64,000 bases of DNA, taken from contig CP073261.1 in NCBI GenBank assembly GCA_019739335.1, positions 2,346,001 through 2,410,000 of the forward strand. The letters run 5' to 3'. Source of the stretch: Erythrobacter sp. (GTDB lineage Bacteria > Pseudomonadota > Alphaproteobacteria > Sphingomonadales > Sphingomonadaceae). A program made the translations under genes and the position numbers. Positions 16,545 through 25,515 of the stretch are shown here, piece by piece. The first letter of the stretch is position 1; each line of letters opens with the position of its first letter. The notes below the pieces were generated by a model. The model did not search any database, was not told the origin of the DNA, and worked only from the letters and a program-made list of their open reading frames with translations.

Positions 16545-16636
16545 CGGGAGTCGGGTGGACGTTCGCGTCTGCTCACCGGGTCAGGACCGGAAGGTAGCAG
16601 CCCAGGTAGATGGCAGCGGGTCGCCCGGCTCCTTTT
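16545..16636 (+). ncRNA. ffs: Signal recognition particle RNA (4.5S-type)
   Basis: The conserved SRP apical domain GGTCAGGACCGGAAGGTAGC (GGAA tetraloop and asymmetric loop binding Ffh) is at 16579-16598. The arms pair: GGAGTCGGG (16547-16555) with CCCGGCTCC (16624-16632), followed by a T-run ending the transcript. The short 4.5S form lacks an Alu domain. It lies about 50 bp upstream of dnaX, a frequent neighbour of this RNA. Ends are approximate by a few bases. Confidence 0.9.
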
Positions 16637-16687
16637 TCAACAGATTGTGGCGATGACATTCGTGCGGCTAGGCCCTAGTCTTGCTGC

Positions 16688-18496
16688 ATGAGTGATTCCC
16701 CGGAAAACCCGGATACCCCGCCATGGGCTCTCGATGCAGACGAGCCGGAAGATTCTGCGCCTTCTGCCGCCGAACTCGAAGCGGCTGGGCAGAATTCGAT
16801 GTTCGGCGACTTGCCCGAACCCCAAGCCGAACCTGAGCCCAAGGCGGCGCCCGTTCCCCAGCAAGCACAACACAGCGGCCAGCCCTATCGCGTCCTCGCG
16901 CGCAAATACCGCCCGCAGACCTTCAGCGAACTGATCGGGCAGGAACCGATGGTCCGCACGCTCGCCAACGCCATTGCGCGCGGGCGGCTGGCGCATGCCT
17001 TCCTGATGACCGGCGTGCGCGGGGTGGGCAAGACCTCCACCGCGCGGCTGATCGCCAAGGCGCTCAATTGCGTCGGGCCGGACGGGCAGGGCGGGCCGAC
17101 CATCGATCCCTGCGGGCAGTGCGAGCCGTGCCGCGCGATTGCCGAGGGCCGCCATATCGACGTGATCGAGATGGACGCCGCCAGCCACACCGGCATCGAC
17201 GATATCCGCGAGATCATCGAGGCGGTGCGCTACGCTGCCGTCTCCGCGCGCTACAAGATCTACATCATCGACGAAGTGCACATGCTCTCCAAGCAGGCGT
17301 TCAACGGCCTGCTCAAGACGCTGGAAGAGCCGCCCGAGCACGTCAAGTTCCTGTTCGCCACCACCGAGGTGGACAAGCTCCCTGTCACCGTGCTCAGCCG
17401 CACCCAGCGGTTCGACCTGCGGCGGATACCTGCCGAAATGCTGCAAGGCCATTTCGGCTGGGTTTGCGAACAGGAAGGCGTCGAAGCCGAAGCCGATGCA
17501 TTGGCGATGATCGCGGCGGCGGCCGAAGGTTCGGTGCGTGACGGCTTGTCGATCCTCGACCAGGCCATCGCCCATGCCGACATGGAGAGCGACGGTTCGG
17601 CGGCCATGGTCCGCGCAGGCAAGGTGCGCGACATGCTCGGGCTGGCGGACCGGGGCGCGCAGCGGCGGCTGTTCCAGCACCTGCTGGAGGGTGAGCCGCG
17701 CAAGCTTCTCGAAGCGATTGCCGACCAGTATGCGCTGGGGGTGGAGCCGCTGTCGCTGCTGCGTTCGCTGATGGAATTCACCCACCGCGTAGCCGTGGCG
17801 CAGATCGGCGGGGCCGACGCGCCTTCGGAAGAAGAGCGCGCGGCGATTGCAAGCTGGGCCGAGCGGCTCTCCGCCGGGCAGATCCACCGCTTGTGGCAAT
17901 TGCTGCTCAAGGGCCATGATGAGGTCAAGACCGCCCCCGATCCGCTGGTTTCGGCGCAGATGGCGCTGCTGCGGGTGATGCACGCGGCGGACATGCCCGA
18001 TCCGGAGAAGCTGGCGCGCGAACTGAAGGATTTCGTGATGAGCGGCGGCGCGGCGGCGGCGGGCAGTCCCGGCGCGGGCGCTCCTGGCAATGCCCCGGCA
18101 GCGCTGCAATGGGCCGAGGTGGTGGAGCGGATCGACCAGTCGCACCTGCCCAATGCGATGTCGCTCGCCACCATGCTGCGGATGCAGGTGCGGGTGATCG
18201 CGCTCGAACCCGGCCGCCTCGAATATGCCCAGCCGCCGGGCTTCGGCGAGAACATCGCTCCCGAACTGCGGCAGGGCCTGCAGGAAGTGTTCGGCACCCG
18301 CTGGGAAGTGATCCGCTCCGAGGGAGAGGGCGCACCAACGCTGGTCGAAGCGCAGGAAGCCGCACGCCGCGCCGAGGCCGATCGCATTCGCAATCACCCG
18401 CTGGTGGAAGCCGCCTTTGCCGCCTTCCCCGATGCGCAAATGGTCGAGAGCAAGGAACCCCCGCGCGGCCGCGAAGACTGGACGCGCCGCGCCTGA
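16688..18496 (+). CDS. dnaX: DNA polymerase III subunit gamma/tau
   Basis: 602 residues. Clamp-loader ATPase of the replisome. Walker A GVRGVGKTST, zinc-binding cluster (Cys in ALNCVG, then DPCGQCEPCRAI), Walker B IIDEVHML, sensor-1 region FLFATTEVDKLPVTVLSR. An acidic, Pro-rich N-terminal extension of about 65 residues precedes the usual start of homology (YRVLARKYRPQTFSEL). Domain III is followed by the tau tail. No slippery AAAAAAG heptamer stands out, so a separate gamma product by frameshift is not supported. It is followed by ybaB, the conserved pair. Confidence 0.93.
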   Translation: MSDSPENPDTPPWALDADEPEDSAPSAAELEAAGQNSMFGDLPEPQAEPEPKAAPVPQQAQHSGQPYRVLARKYRPQTFSELIGQEPMVRTLANAIARGRLAHAFLMTGVRGVGKTSTARLIAKALNCVGPDGQGGPTIDPCGQCEPCRAIAEGRHIDVIEMDAASHTGIDDIREIIEAVRYAAVSARYKIYIIDEVHMLSKQAFNGLLKTLEEPPEHVKFLFATTEVDKLPVTVLSRTQRFDLRRIPAEMLQGHFGWVCEQEGVEAEADALAMIAAAAEGSVRDGLSILDQAIAHADMESDGSAAMVRAGKVRDMLGLADRGAQRRLFQHLLEGEPRKLLEAIADQYALGVEPLSLLRSLMEFTHRVAVAQIGGADAPSEEERAAIASWAERLSAGQIHRLWQLLLKGHDEVKTAPDPLVSAQMALLRVMHAADMPDPEKLARELKDFVMSGGAAAAGSPGAGAPGNAPAALQWAEVVERIDQSHLPNAMSLATMLRMQVRVIALEPGRLEYAQPPGFGENIAPELRQGLQEVFGTRWEVIRSEGEGAPTLVEAQEAARRAEADRIRNHPLVEAAFAAFPDAQMVESKEPPRGREDWTRRA

Positions 18497-18516
18497 ACCC
18501 CTGAAAGGAACCCCCC

Positions 18517-18855
18517 ATGCAGAATATCGAAGAAATGATGCGCGCCGCGCAGGAAGCCGCGCAGAAGATCCAGCAGCAGATGCAGGACGCGCAGGTGAAG
18601 CTCGACAACATCGAGGTCGAAGGCACGTCGGGCGGCGGATTGGTGAAAGTCCGCGCCAGCGCCCGCGGCCGGATTATCGCCGTGTCGATCGACGACAGCC
18701 TGATGGTGGCGGAGGAGAAGTCGATCCTCGAAGACCTCGTCACCGCCGCCTTCAACGACGCCCGCGACAAGGCGGACCGCAAGGCGGGCGAACACATGGC
18801 GGAAATGCAGCAAGGGCTGGGCCTGCCGCCGGGGTTTAATCTGCCGGGGATGTGA
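18517..18855 (+). CDS. ybaB: Nucleoid-associated protein YbaB/EbfC family
   Basis: 112 residues. A small dimeric DNA-binding protein with long helix-strand-helix pincers: MQNIEEMMRAAQEAAQKIQQ N-terminal helix, IEVEGTSGGGLVKVRASARG strands, and a C-terminal helix ending MAEMQQGLGLPPGF. Encoded 20 bp after dnaX, the usual arrangement; recR, which commonly follows, is not here. Instead two secreted paralogues follow. The role is nucleoid organisation or gene regulation, by family knowledge. Confidence 0.92.
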   Translation: MQNIEEMMRAAQEAAQKIQQQMQDAQVKLDNIEVEGTSGGGLVKVRASARGRIIAVSIDDSLMVAEEKSILEDLVTAAFNDARDKADRKAGEHMAEMQQGLGLPPGFNLPGM

Positions 18856-18864
18856 GGGGTGGTG

Positions 18865-19698
18865 ATGCGTCTCGCTGCTCTCTTGGTGGCTGCGGTCGCC
18901 TTGACGTGGACGAGCGCATCCGTATCGGCCCAGGATGGGAGGGAAGCTCTTACGCTGTCCCCCGATTCCGACTGGACGCTCAATTACGACGACGACAGTT
19001 GCGCCTTGAGCCGCGATTTCACCAATGCCACCGATCGCGTATCGCTTGAGATTCGGCAGTTTGAGCCCTCAGGAGGCCTGCGCTTCGTGATTGTGAGCGA
19101 GGGAAGGGAGGTTTCTCCCTTCAATCCTCGATACTTTCTGAATTCTGTCGCAGAGACGCGCTCGGCTGGAACATTTCTTCCCATCCAGATTGCTGAACGA
19201 GGCTCCGGCATCGTTTTCTATTCCGAAAGTGGACTTGGACAGCAATCTGATCCGGTCACGAGTGTCGGCTTTACGGGAATATTCGAGGAAACAGTCATTC
19301 TCGAAATCGGGCGAATGGACGAAGCCCTCCCAGCATTGGAACGCTGCACGAACGAGTTGATATCGCATTGGGGTATCGATGTTGAAGCACACCACAGTTT
19401 GACGCGCCGACCACACCTCAACCGTATCAGCGACTGGATCGAGCGGGAAGTCAGCGGAGCGTGGCCTAGCCCGATCTCGCGCACGGGCGACGAGTCTTTT
19501 TTCAATGTCCGCTTGATCGTCGAAACCCATGGTCGCGCCAGTGAGTGCCACATCCAGGCCGGCATGGGTTCGCAAGAGCTTAGGGACTGGACATGCGCAA
19601 GACTGACTCGCCTGGCCCGCTTCGATCCGGCACTCGATGCTAGTGGTGATCCGATCAGGAGTTACTGGACAACGGTTGTTTCACATCAGCTGAATTGA
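18865..19698 (+). CDS. Secreted protein with TonB-C-like C-terminus (paralogue 1)
   Basis: About 277 residues from the ATG at 18865, preceded by GAGGGG; GTG codons at 18859 and 18862 are alternatives. Signal peptide ends near VSAQ. The N-terminal region carries W-x-L-x-Y-x-D-D-x-C-A-L (WTLNYDDDSCAL). The C-terminal 75 residues (FFNVRLIVETHGRASECHIQ, CARLTRLARFDPALDASGDP) resemble the TonB C-terminal fold: strand, GR-x-x-x-C, tC-x-L, aRF-x-PA-x-D-x-x-G. There is no TonB membrane anchor or Pro-rich linker. A paralogue follows at 19762. Function unknown; base composition is somewhat lower in GC than the neighbours. Confidence 0.7.
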   Translation: MRLAALLVAAVALTWTSASVSAQDGREALTLSPDSDWTLNYDDDSCALSRDFTNATDRVSLEIRQFEPSGGLRFVIVSEGREVSPFNPRYFLNSVAETRSAGTFLPIQIAERGSGIVFYSESGLGQQSDPVTSVGFTGIFEETVILEIGRMDEALPALERCTNELISHWGIDVEAHHSLTRRPHLNRISDWIEREVSGAWPSPISRTGDESFFNVRLIVETHGRASECHIQAGMGSQELRDWTCARLTRLARFDPALDASGDPIRSYWTTVVSHQLN

Positions 19699-19761
19699 GA
19701 GCCGAATTTGACGAGCTAAGCTGGATGTCGGAGACGGGCGGCGGTGAAACGGGAGAGGCTA

Positions 19762-20640
19762 ATGCGAACATCATCAATCCCGACCGCTGTGATAGTGGCA
19801 TTGCTCCTGTGCAATCCCGCCTTGGCGCAGGAAGCTGGCACACCAGTGCTCGAACTCGATCCCGCATCGCCGTGGAACCTCGATTACGCAGACGATAGCT
19901 GCGCTTTGATGCGCGGATTTGGCGCCGAGAACCAGCGCGTGCTGTTCGAGCTGCGCCAGTTCTCTCCGGGTGAAACCGCGAGGATGATGGTGGCGAGCGA
20001 CCAACTCGAACTTTCCCGGCGAACACCTGCAATTGCGTCGATCCCCGGAGAACCAAGCGAACTGCCTGCTCCGACTTTCATCACCGGCGAAAGCAACATG
20101 CGGGGCTTCTACGGCCGTGTGTCGCCTTTGAGCAGGGGTGTAGAAGGTGAGGCCATCTATCGGCTGGACGACGCAGCGCGCAATGCGCGAGAAAGCGAGA
20201 TTCGCGGGTTCCAGATCGACAATGCTTTTGCCCAGCCGGTCTTTCTGAAAACCGGCAGTATGCATGCAGCGATGGAAGCCTTGCGGACCTGCATGGACGA
20301 ACTGATCACCGGCTGGGGCGTAGACCTTGCTATCCTGGGAGCCCTGACAAGACCGCCAACTCCCCTTGACCGGCAGGCATGGACCAGACAGATTATAAAT
20401 CACTACCCGCGCAGAGCTTTGGCTCAGGGACGGGAGGCAAGTCTCGCCGTCACTCTTCTGATCAATGCGGAGGGACGGGTGGAGCGATGTGCGATTTTCA
20501 ATGCACTCACCAATGAGGACTTCGCGGCTGTCGCCTGTGCGGCGCTGGCTGAGTATGCGCGCTTCGAACCCGCGCTCGGTCCGCAAGGGGAGCCCACCTT
20601 TGGGTTCTGGTCCAGCAACGTGATCTATTCGATAAGCTGA
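19762..20640 (+). CDS. Secreted protein with TonB-C-like C-terminus (paralogue 2)
   Basis: 292 residues from the ATG at 19762 (GGGAGAGG upstream; GTG at 19744 alternative). Signal peptide to ALAQ. It shares with the gene at 18865 the N-terminal W-N-L-D-Y-A-D-D-S-C-A-L-M-R motif, a central C-M-D-E-L-I-T-G-W-G-V-D (paralogue: C-T-N-E-L-I-S-H-W-G-I-D), and the C-terminal TonB-like block LLINAEGRVERCAIFN to YARFEPALGPQGEP. Clearly a tandem duplication that has diverged. The two probably act in the periplasm. Function unknown. Confidence 0.7.
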   Translation: MRTSSIPTAVIVALLLCNPALAQEAGTPVLELDPASPWNLDYADDSCALMRGFGAENQRVLFELRQFSPGETARMMVASDQLELSRRTPAIASIPGEPSELPAPTFITGESNMRGFYGRVSPLSRGVEGEAIYRLDDAARNARESEIRGFQIDNAFAQPVFLKTGSMHAAMEALRTCMDELITGWGVDLAILGALTRPPTPLDRQAWTRQIINHYPRRALAQGREASLAVTLLINAEGRVERCAIFNALTNEDFAAVACAALAEYARFEPALGPQGEPTFGFWSSNVIYSIS

Positions 20641-20756
20641 CCGTCCACACCTCCCCAGCCACCCCCCGTTGCACCGCGCCGCGGGTGCCCCCATATTCCG
20701 GGTCAAGCATGGCGGCAGCACCCGCGCGCCGCGTAAAGTAAAGCACGGAAAACACT

Positions 20757-23159
20757 ATGAACGCCTATCCTCTCCTCCCCTTGCGCGACATTGTCGTCTT
20801 TCCCGGCATGGTCGTTCCGCTGTTTGTCGGGCGCGACAAGTCGGTCGCGGCGCTCGAAGCGGCTATGGAGGCCAATCGCGATATCTTCCTGATCGCCCAG
20901 CGCGATCCCGGCACCGACGATCCGGAGCGCGACGAGCTCTACGATATCGGCACGATCGCGCAGGTGCAGCAGATGCTCAAATTGCCCGATGGCACCGTGC
21001 GGGTGCTGGTCGAAGGGCAGACGCGCGCCCGGATGGGCGAGATGCGGCTCGACGGCACGTTCTACCTCGCGCAGACCGAAGCGCTCGACGAGACGACCGC
21101 CAGCGGCACCGAAGTCGATGCGATGATGCGCAGCGCGCTCGAACAGTTCGGCGAATATGCCCGCGTGAACAAGAAGCTGCCCGAGGATATCGAGGCCGAG
21201 CTGGCCGAGATCGAGGATGCCGGGCAACTGGCCGATGCCATCGCTGCCAGCCTCGCCGCCAAGGTCGATACCAAGCAGCAGTTGCTCGCCGAGATTGATG
21301 CCCTGAAGCGGCTGGAAATGGTCTTCTCGCTGATGGAAAGCGAGCTTTCCGTGCAGCAGGTCGAACGCAAGATCCGTGGCCGGGTGAAGCGGCAGATGGA
21401 AAAGACCCAGCGCGAATATTACCTCAACGAACAGTTGAAGGCGATCCAGAGCGAACTGGGCGGTGACGGCGAGGATGGCGACGAACTGGCCGAACTGGCG
21501 AAGAAGATCGCTGCCACCAAGCTTTCCAAGGAAGCCCGGGCCAAGGCCGAAAGCGAACTGAAGAAGCTGCGCTCGATGCAGCCGATGAGCGCCGAGGCAA
21601 CGGTGATCCGCAACTATCTCGATGTGCTGCTCGGCCTGCCCTGGGGCAAGAAGAGCAAGATCAAGAAGGATATCGCCAAGGCGCAGCAGGTGCTCGATGC
21701 CGATCACTATGCGCTGGAAAAGGTCAAGGACCGGATCGTCGAATACCTTGCGGTGCAGGCACGCACCAACAAGCTGAAGGGTCCGATCCTGTGCCTCGTC
21801 GGCCCTCCCGGCGTGGGCAAGACCAGCCTGGGCAAGTCGATCGCGCGCGCTACGGGGCGCGAATTCATCCGCCAGTCGCTCGGCGGGGTGCGGGACGAGG
21901 CCGAAATTCGCGGCCACCGCCGCACTTATATCGGCTCTCTGCCCGGCAAGATCGTGTCCAACCTCAAGAAGGCGGGAACCAGCAATCCGCTGTTCCTGCT
22001 CGACGAGATCGACAAGCTGGGGCAGGATTTCCGCGGCGATCCGGCTTCGGCGCTGCTCGAAGTGCTCGATCCGGAACAGAACAGCAAGTTCCAGGATCAC
22101 TATCTGGAGCTGGATATCGACCTGTCGGACGTGATGTTCGTCACCACGGCCAACAGCCTCAACCTGCCACAGCCGCTGCTCGACCGGATGGAGATCATCC
22201 GGCTCGAAGGCTATACCGAGGACGAGAAGGTGGAAATCGCGCAGCGCCACCTGATCGCCAAGACGGTGGAAGAACACGGCCTGACCGAAGGCGAATTCAC
22301 GCTGACCGAGGAGGCCTTGCGCGACCTCATCCGCTATTACACCCGCGAGGCGGGGGTGCGGACGCTGGAACGCGAGATTGCCCGGCTGGCGCGCAAGTCC
22401 CTGCGCAAGATCCTAGAAAAGGAAGTCGAAAGCGTTACCGTGACGCCGGAGAACCTTGGCGACTATGCCGGGGTGCGCAAGTTCAAGCACGGCATGTCCG
22501 AGGATGAGGCGCAGGTCGGCGCGGTTACGGGCTTGGCCTGGACATCGGTGGGCGGCGAATTGCTGACCATCGAAAGTGTCACCACGCCGGGCAAGGGCGA
22601 AGTGAAGACCACCGGCAAGCTGGGCGAAGTGATGAACGAAAGCATCGCTGCCGCTTTCAGCTTCGTAAAGGCGCGCGCGCCGGCCTATGGCATCAAGCCG
22701 AGCCTGTTCCAGCGCAAGAACGTCCACATCCACTTGCCCGAAGGCGCCGTACCCAAGGACGGGCCGAGCGCGGGGATCGGGATGGTCACCTCGATCGTCT
22801 CGACGCTGACGGGCATTACCGTGCGCCCCGATGTGGCGATGACGGGTGAAGTCACCCTGCGGGGCAGGGTGCTGCCCATCGGCGGGCTGAAGGAAAAGCT
22901 GCTCGCCGCGCTGCGCGGGGGGATCAAGACGGTGCTGATCCCCGAGGAAAACGAGAAGGATCTCGCCGAGATACCCGACAACGTGAAGGCGGGGCTGGAG
23001 ATCATCCCCGTCAGCCATGTCGATCAGGTGCTGGCCGTGGCGCTGACCTCCGCGCCGGTGCCGATCGAGTGGACCGAGGCGGACGATCTCGCCAGCCAGC
23101 CGCACGCCCAGCCGGGCGGCGCAGGGCCGGACGTGGCGAGCGTGACCACCGCCCACTGA
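20757..23159 (+). CDS. lon: ATP-dependent protease Lon
   Basis: 800 residues, the normal LonA length. N-terminal substrate domain starts [23 protein letters not shown]+ module: Walker [12 protein letters not shown], Walker [12 protein letters not shown]. The C-terminal protease domain has the Ser-Lys dyad: Ser671 in [11 protein letters not shown], Lys712 in [10 protein letters not shown]. Degrades damaged and regulatory proteins in the cytoplasm. The gap upstream contains CCCCATATT at about 20688, weakly like a heat-shock (RpoH) -10 element, without a convincing -35. Followed by a GC-rich hairpin and then the HU gene, a widely conserved pair. Confidence 0.96.
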   Translation: MNAYPLLPLRDIVVFPGMVVPLFVGRDKSVAALEAAMEANRDIFLIAQRDPGTDDPERDELYDIGTIAQVQQMLKLPDGTVRVLVEGQTRARMGEMRLDGTFYLAQTEALDETTASGTEVDAMMRSALEQFGEYARVNKKLPEDIEAELAEIEDAGQLADAIAASLAAKVDTKQQLLAEIDALKRLEMVFSLMESELSVQQVERKIRGRVKRQMEKTQREYYLNEQLKAIQSELGGDGEDGDELAELAKKIAATKLSKEARAKAESELKKLRSMQPMSAEATVIRNYLDVLLGLPWGKKSKIKKDIAKAQQVLDADHYALEKVKDRIVEYLAVQARTNKLKGPILCLVGPPGVGKTSLGKSIARATGREFIRQSLGGVRDEAEIRGHRRTYIGSLPGKIVSNLKKAGTSNPLFLLDEIDKLGQDFRGDPASALLEVLDPEQNSKFQDHYLELDIDLSDVMFVTTANSLNLPQPLLDRMEIIRLEGYTEDEKVEIAQRHLIAKTVEEHGLTEGEFTLTEEALRDLIRYYTREAGVRTLEREIARLARKSLRKILEKEVESVTVTPENLGDYAGVRKFKHGMSEDEAQVGAVTGLAWTSVGGELLTIESVTTPGKGEVKTTGKLGEVMNESIAAAFSFVKARAPAYGIKPSLFQRKNVHIHLPEGAVPKDGPSAGIGMVTSIVSTLTGITVRPDVAMTGEVTLRGRVLPIGGLKEKLLAALRGGIKTVLIPEENEKDLAEIPDNVKAGLEIIPVSHVDQVLAVALTSAPVPIEWTEADDLASQPHAQPGGAGPDVASVTTAH

Positions 23160-23172
23160 GTGCTTCGGCAAC

Positions 23173-23210
23173 CGGGCGCGCGTGGCGGGAATCTCCCGTC
23201 TGCGCGCCCG
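23173..23210 (+). terminator. GC-rich hairpin after lon
   Basis: CGGGCGCGC (23173-23181) pairs with GCGCGCCCG (23202-23210), and inside it CGGGA pairs with TCCCG. No T-run follows, so it may act as a weak or Rho-assisted terminator or protect the 3' end of lon mRNA. Confidence 0.5.
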
Positions 23211-23355
23211 ATTCCTCGCTTCATCCTGAAAAAGGGCGGTTCGGGAGGGATTGCCTTTGACAGCGCTCGCAAAACTCGCTCAATTCGCGCGCTGTCGCCG
23301 GGCGATTCACCGTCGCCATCAAAACATCACAATCAGTGAGGGGGTCTTCCAGACA

Positions 23356-23628
23356 ATGAACAAGAACGAACTGATCGGGGCCGTGGCCGACGCCAGCGGC
23401 CTTTCGCGCAACGATGCGACCAAGGCCGTGGAAGCGGTTTTCGACACCATCACCACCACGCTTTCCAAGGGGAACGAAGTGCGGCTGGTGGGCTTCGGCA
23501 CTTTCTCGGTGGCCAAGCGCAAGGCATCGACGGGCCGCAATCCGCGGACGGGCGAACCGATGACGATCAAGGCCAGCACCCAGCCCAAGTTCAAGGCCGG
23601 CAAGGGCCTGAAGGATTCGGTCAACTAA
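23356..23628 (+). CDS. hup: DNA-binding protein HU
   Basis: 90 residues. Histone-like nucleoid protein. MNKNELIGAVADASGLSRND start, core VRLVGFGTFSVAKRKASTGR, arm GRNPRTGEPMTIKAS, ending PKFKAGKGLKDSVN, all typical of the HU beta subunit. The start at 23356 gives exactly the family N-terminus, preceded by GTGAGGGGGT. A 196-bp leader separates it from lon. An intrinsic terminator follows at 23675. Confidence 0.95.
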   Translation: MNKNELIGAVADASGLSRNDATKAVEAVFDTITTTLSKGNEVRLVGFGTFSVAKRKASTGRNPRTGEPMTIKASTQPKFKAGKGLKDSVN

Positions 23629-23674
23629 GCAGGTATCGCTGCGGCAGCGGGGCGACCGCTGTCACCAGCAAGGA

Positions 23675-23705
23675 AGGGCCGCATGTGGGGCGGCCCTTTC
23701 CTTTT
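23675..23705 (+). terminator. Rho-independent terminator after HU gene
   Basis: AGGGCCGC (23675-23682), short loop, GCGGCCCT (23690-23697), followed by TTCCTTTT. Stem plus T-rich tail ends the hup transcript. Confidence 0.75.
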
Positions 23706-23760
23706 GCGGAATACCTTCAGGAACGCGGTGCCGAACTCCTCGGTCGACGGTTGGGAACTT

Positions 23761-24054
23761 ATGGCTCGCAAAACAAAATCCGCCAATTGGTTTACTCTCG
23801 GCTTCGATGCCTGGGCGCTGGCCGCTGAATCGAACATGGTGATCGGCATGCGGATGGGCGCGCTGGCGCTGGGCGGTCCGGCTGCGGCCAGGGAGGCCGA
23901 GCTGATGGTCTGCGAGAAAATCGCCTCGAACATGAAGCTGGGGCTCGCGCTGGCGAGCGGCAAGTACGGCACCAGTCCCGAAGCGGTGATGCGCGGCAGC
24001 ATCCGCCACTATTCGCGCACCGTGAGCGCCAACCGGCGGCGGCTGGCGAAATAA
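23761..24054 (+). CDS. Small helical hypothetical protein
   Basis: 97 residues from the ATG at 23761 (MARKTKSANWFTLGFDAWAL); the frame extends to 23683 but that part overlaps the hup terminator. It appears wholly helical, with Ala/Met-rich helices ESNMVIGMRMGALALGG and MVCEKIASNMKLGLAL and a basic C-terminus RRRLAK. The W-F-x-L-G-x-D-A-W start recalls small phasin-like proteins, but I cannot confirm this. Upstream GGAAC-N16-CGGT is one base off an EcfG promoter. No function assigned. It converges on rlmB with a 1-bp gap. Confidence 0.6.
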   Translation: MARKTKSANWFTLGFDAWALAAESNMVIGMRMGALALGGPAAAREAELMVCEKIASNMKLGLALASGKYGTSPEAVMRGSIRHYSRTVSANRRRLAK

Positions 24055-24055
24055 A

Positions 24056-24841
24056 TCAGCCCCGCGTAGCCAAGGCGTAGAGCGCGATCGCGGCGGCGTT
24101 CGAGACGTTGAGGCTTTCCATCGCCGGGCTGATCGGCAGCCGCGCCAGCGCGTCGCAATGCTGGGCGACATTGTGCCGCATCCCTTCGCCTTCCGCCCAC
24201 AGCACCACCGCCACCGGCCCGCTGGGCAGCACCTCGGCAAAGCTGGCCTCGGCCTCGCCTGCCAGCCCGATCCGCCAGTAGCCCGCTTCCGCCAGCTCCT
24301 CCAGCGCGCGGGCGAGGTTGACCACCCGGATCCACGGCACGATCTCCAGCGCGCCCGAGGCGCTCTTTGCCACCACGCCGCTTTCGGGCGGGGCGTGGCG
24401 ATCCTGGGTGACGATCGCGGCCGCATCGAACGCGGCGGCGGAACGCAGGATCGCGCCGACATTATGCGGATCGGTCACCTGGTCGAGCACGACGATCGGC
24501 CGCGCGCTCTCGGCATCCATCACGTCGGCGAGGAACAGGTCGTCCAATGGCTCGCATTCCAGCACCAGCCCCTGGTGCGGCGCATCGCGGGCGACCAGCC
24601 GGGCGAGGTCCGCCACTTCGGCGCGTTCGAGCGGGAAGCCGTCGGGCAGCGTGCCGGAGAGCGAATCGAGCCCGTCGAGCGTCGCCCACAGCTTGCGGTG
24701 TTCGCGGCGCGGGTTCATCAGCGCGGCCTCGACCGGATGCCGGCCCCAGATCCGCACCGCGGTCTTGCTCGTCCGCCCCGATCCGCGCCCGCCCTGCATC
24801 CGCCCGGCGCGCCCGCGCATCCTGTTCCTGTCCTTGACCAT
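24056..24841 (-). CDS. rlmB: TrmH/SpoU-family rRNA 2'-O-methyltransferase (RlmB-type)
   Basis: 261 residues. SpoU methyltransferases use S-adenosylmethionine with a trefoil knot; RlmB modifies G2251 of 23S rRNA. Motif 1 DQVTDPHNVGAILRSAAAF, motif 2 VVLWAEGEGMR (the family often has VLGAEGKG), motif 3 MESLNVSNAAAIALY. The N-terminal substrate-binding domain (WGRHPVEAALMNPRREHRKL) supports RlmB over TrmL. A basic Gly/Arg-rich leader of about 25 residues precedes it. Divergent from tRNA-Tyr. Confidence 0.88.
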   Translation of the reverse strand: MVKDRNRMRGRAGRMQGGRGSGRTSKTAVRIWGRHPVEAALMNPRREHRKLWATLDGLDSLSGTLPDGFPLERAEVADLARLVARDAPHQGLVLECEPLDDLFLADVMDAESARPIVVLDQVTDPHNVGAILRSAAAFDAAAIVTQDRHAPPESGVVAKSASGALEIVPWIRVVNLARALEELAEAGYWRIGLAGEAEASFAEVLPSGPVAVVLWAEGEGMRHNVAQHCDALARLPISPAMESLNVSNAAAIALYALATRG

Positions 24842-25005
24842 GATTTCCTCGATTTACCCGCGAAAGGCGCGGGGTTTCGGGCCTAGTGCCAGCACCCCCA
24901 TTGACAGGCAAGCGGTGCTTCGCCAAAGGGGCGCCTCTCGGCTGGACGGCCCCCTTCGCGGCGGGCCACTCTCGCGGGCGAAACCCCGCATTCCGGCACC
25001 GGTAT

Positions 25006-25091
25006 GGACAGGTGGCCGAGTGGTTAAAGGCAGCAGACTGTAAATCTGCCCGTGCAAGCGTACGCTGGTTCGAATCCAGCCCTGTCCACCA
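25006..25091 (+). tRNA. tRNA-Tyr (GTA anticodon)
   Basis: Acceptor GGACAGG pairs with CCTGTCC (25081-25087); discriminator A25088 and an encoded CCA. Anticodon loop CTGTAAA with anticodon GTA, a long variable arm as expected of class II tRNA-Tyr, and a TTCGAATCC T-loop. The last 18 bases including CCA are repeated at 25202 and partly at 25344. Confidence 0.95.
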
Positions 25092-25360
25092 CCGCCGCCA
25101 TCAGATTGAGCGCACAAGCGCACCCAAGCGCGAGGGTCGGGAACCAGCGTTCGGCGCGCAGCGCCGATGGCGCTGGGGCGGAGTCGGAGCGAAGCGGAGA
25201 CATCCAGCCCTGTCCACCACCGCCGCCATCAGATTGAGCGCACAGGCGCACCCCAGGCGAGAAGGTCGGGAACCAGCGTTCGGTGCGCAAGCGCCGGCGG
25301 CGCTGGTTCGGAGTCGGAGCACAGCGGAGACGGCCGCAGGCCAATCCAGCCCCCGCGCCC
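25074..25360. repeat. Tandem degenerate repeat containing the tRNA-Tyr 3' end
   Basis: A unit beginning with the tRNA 3' end (ATCCAGCCCTGTCCACCA) starts at 25074 and again at 25202, a 128-bp period. Both continue with CGCCGCCATCAGATTGAGCG, GGGAACCAGCGTTCGG and CGGAGTCGGAGC. A shorter third start (ATCCAGCCC) is at 25344. There is no coding frame of interest. It could be a scar of repeated site-specific integration or slippage duplication. Confidence 0.8.
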
Positions 25361-25373
25361 CGCCGTATTGCGT

Positions 25374-25453
25374 CACCCCGGACTTGATCCGGGGTCCCGC
25401 TTGTCGGCGCCGCAGCAATGAAGAAGGAAGCGGGATCCCGGATCAAGTCCGGG
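25374..25453. repeat. CCCGGACTTGATCCGGG-type inverted repeat
   Basis: CACCCCGGACTTGATCCGGG followed by GTCCCGCTT (25374-25402) pairs with AAGCGGGATCCCGGATCAAG and TCCGGG (25428-25453). A common alphaproteobacterial intergenic hairpin repeat. It lies between tRNA-Tyr and the gene at 25516 and may terminate that minus-strand transcript. Confidence 0.8.
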
Positions 25454-25515
25454 AAGACGAGGGGGGAGGAGACGCCGCCACCCACCCCAACCTCAAGCCT
25501 GTCTCAGCACCGCTA

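Noticed and set aside
16688..18496. Programmed frameshift in dnaX to make gamma
   Set aside because: No A-rich slippery heptamer with a following stem was seen in the expected region.
20666..20696. Heat-shock (RpoH) promoter before lon
   Set aside because: CCCCATATT resembles a -10 element but there is no CTTGAA-like -35 at the right distance, so it is mentioned only under lon.
20703..22277. 524-residue minus-strand open frame
   Set aside because: Antisense shadow of lon; no domain or start signal.
23725..23750. EcfG promoter before the gene at 23761
   Set aside because: GGAAC-N16-CGGT differs in the most conserved -10 part and is too close to the ATG (about 20 bp).
25074..25360. Tandem repeats that could suggest a CRISPR array
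   Set aside because: Only two full units of 128 bp with tRNA sequence in them, no short repeat/spacer alternation and no cas genes.
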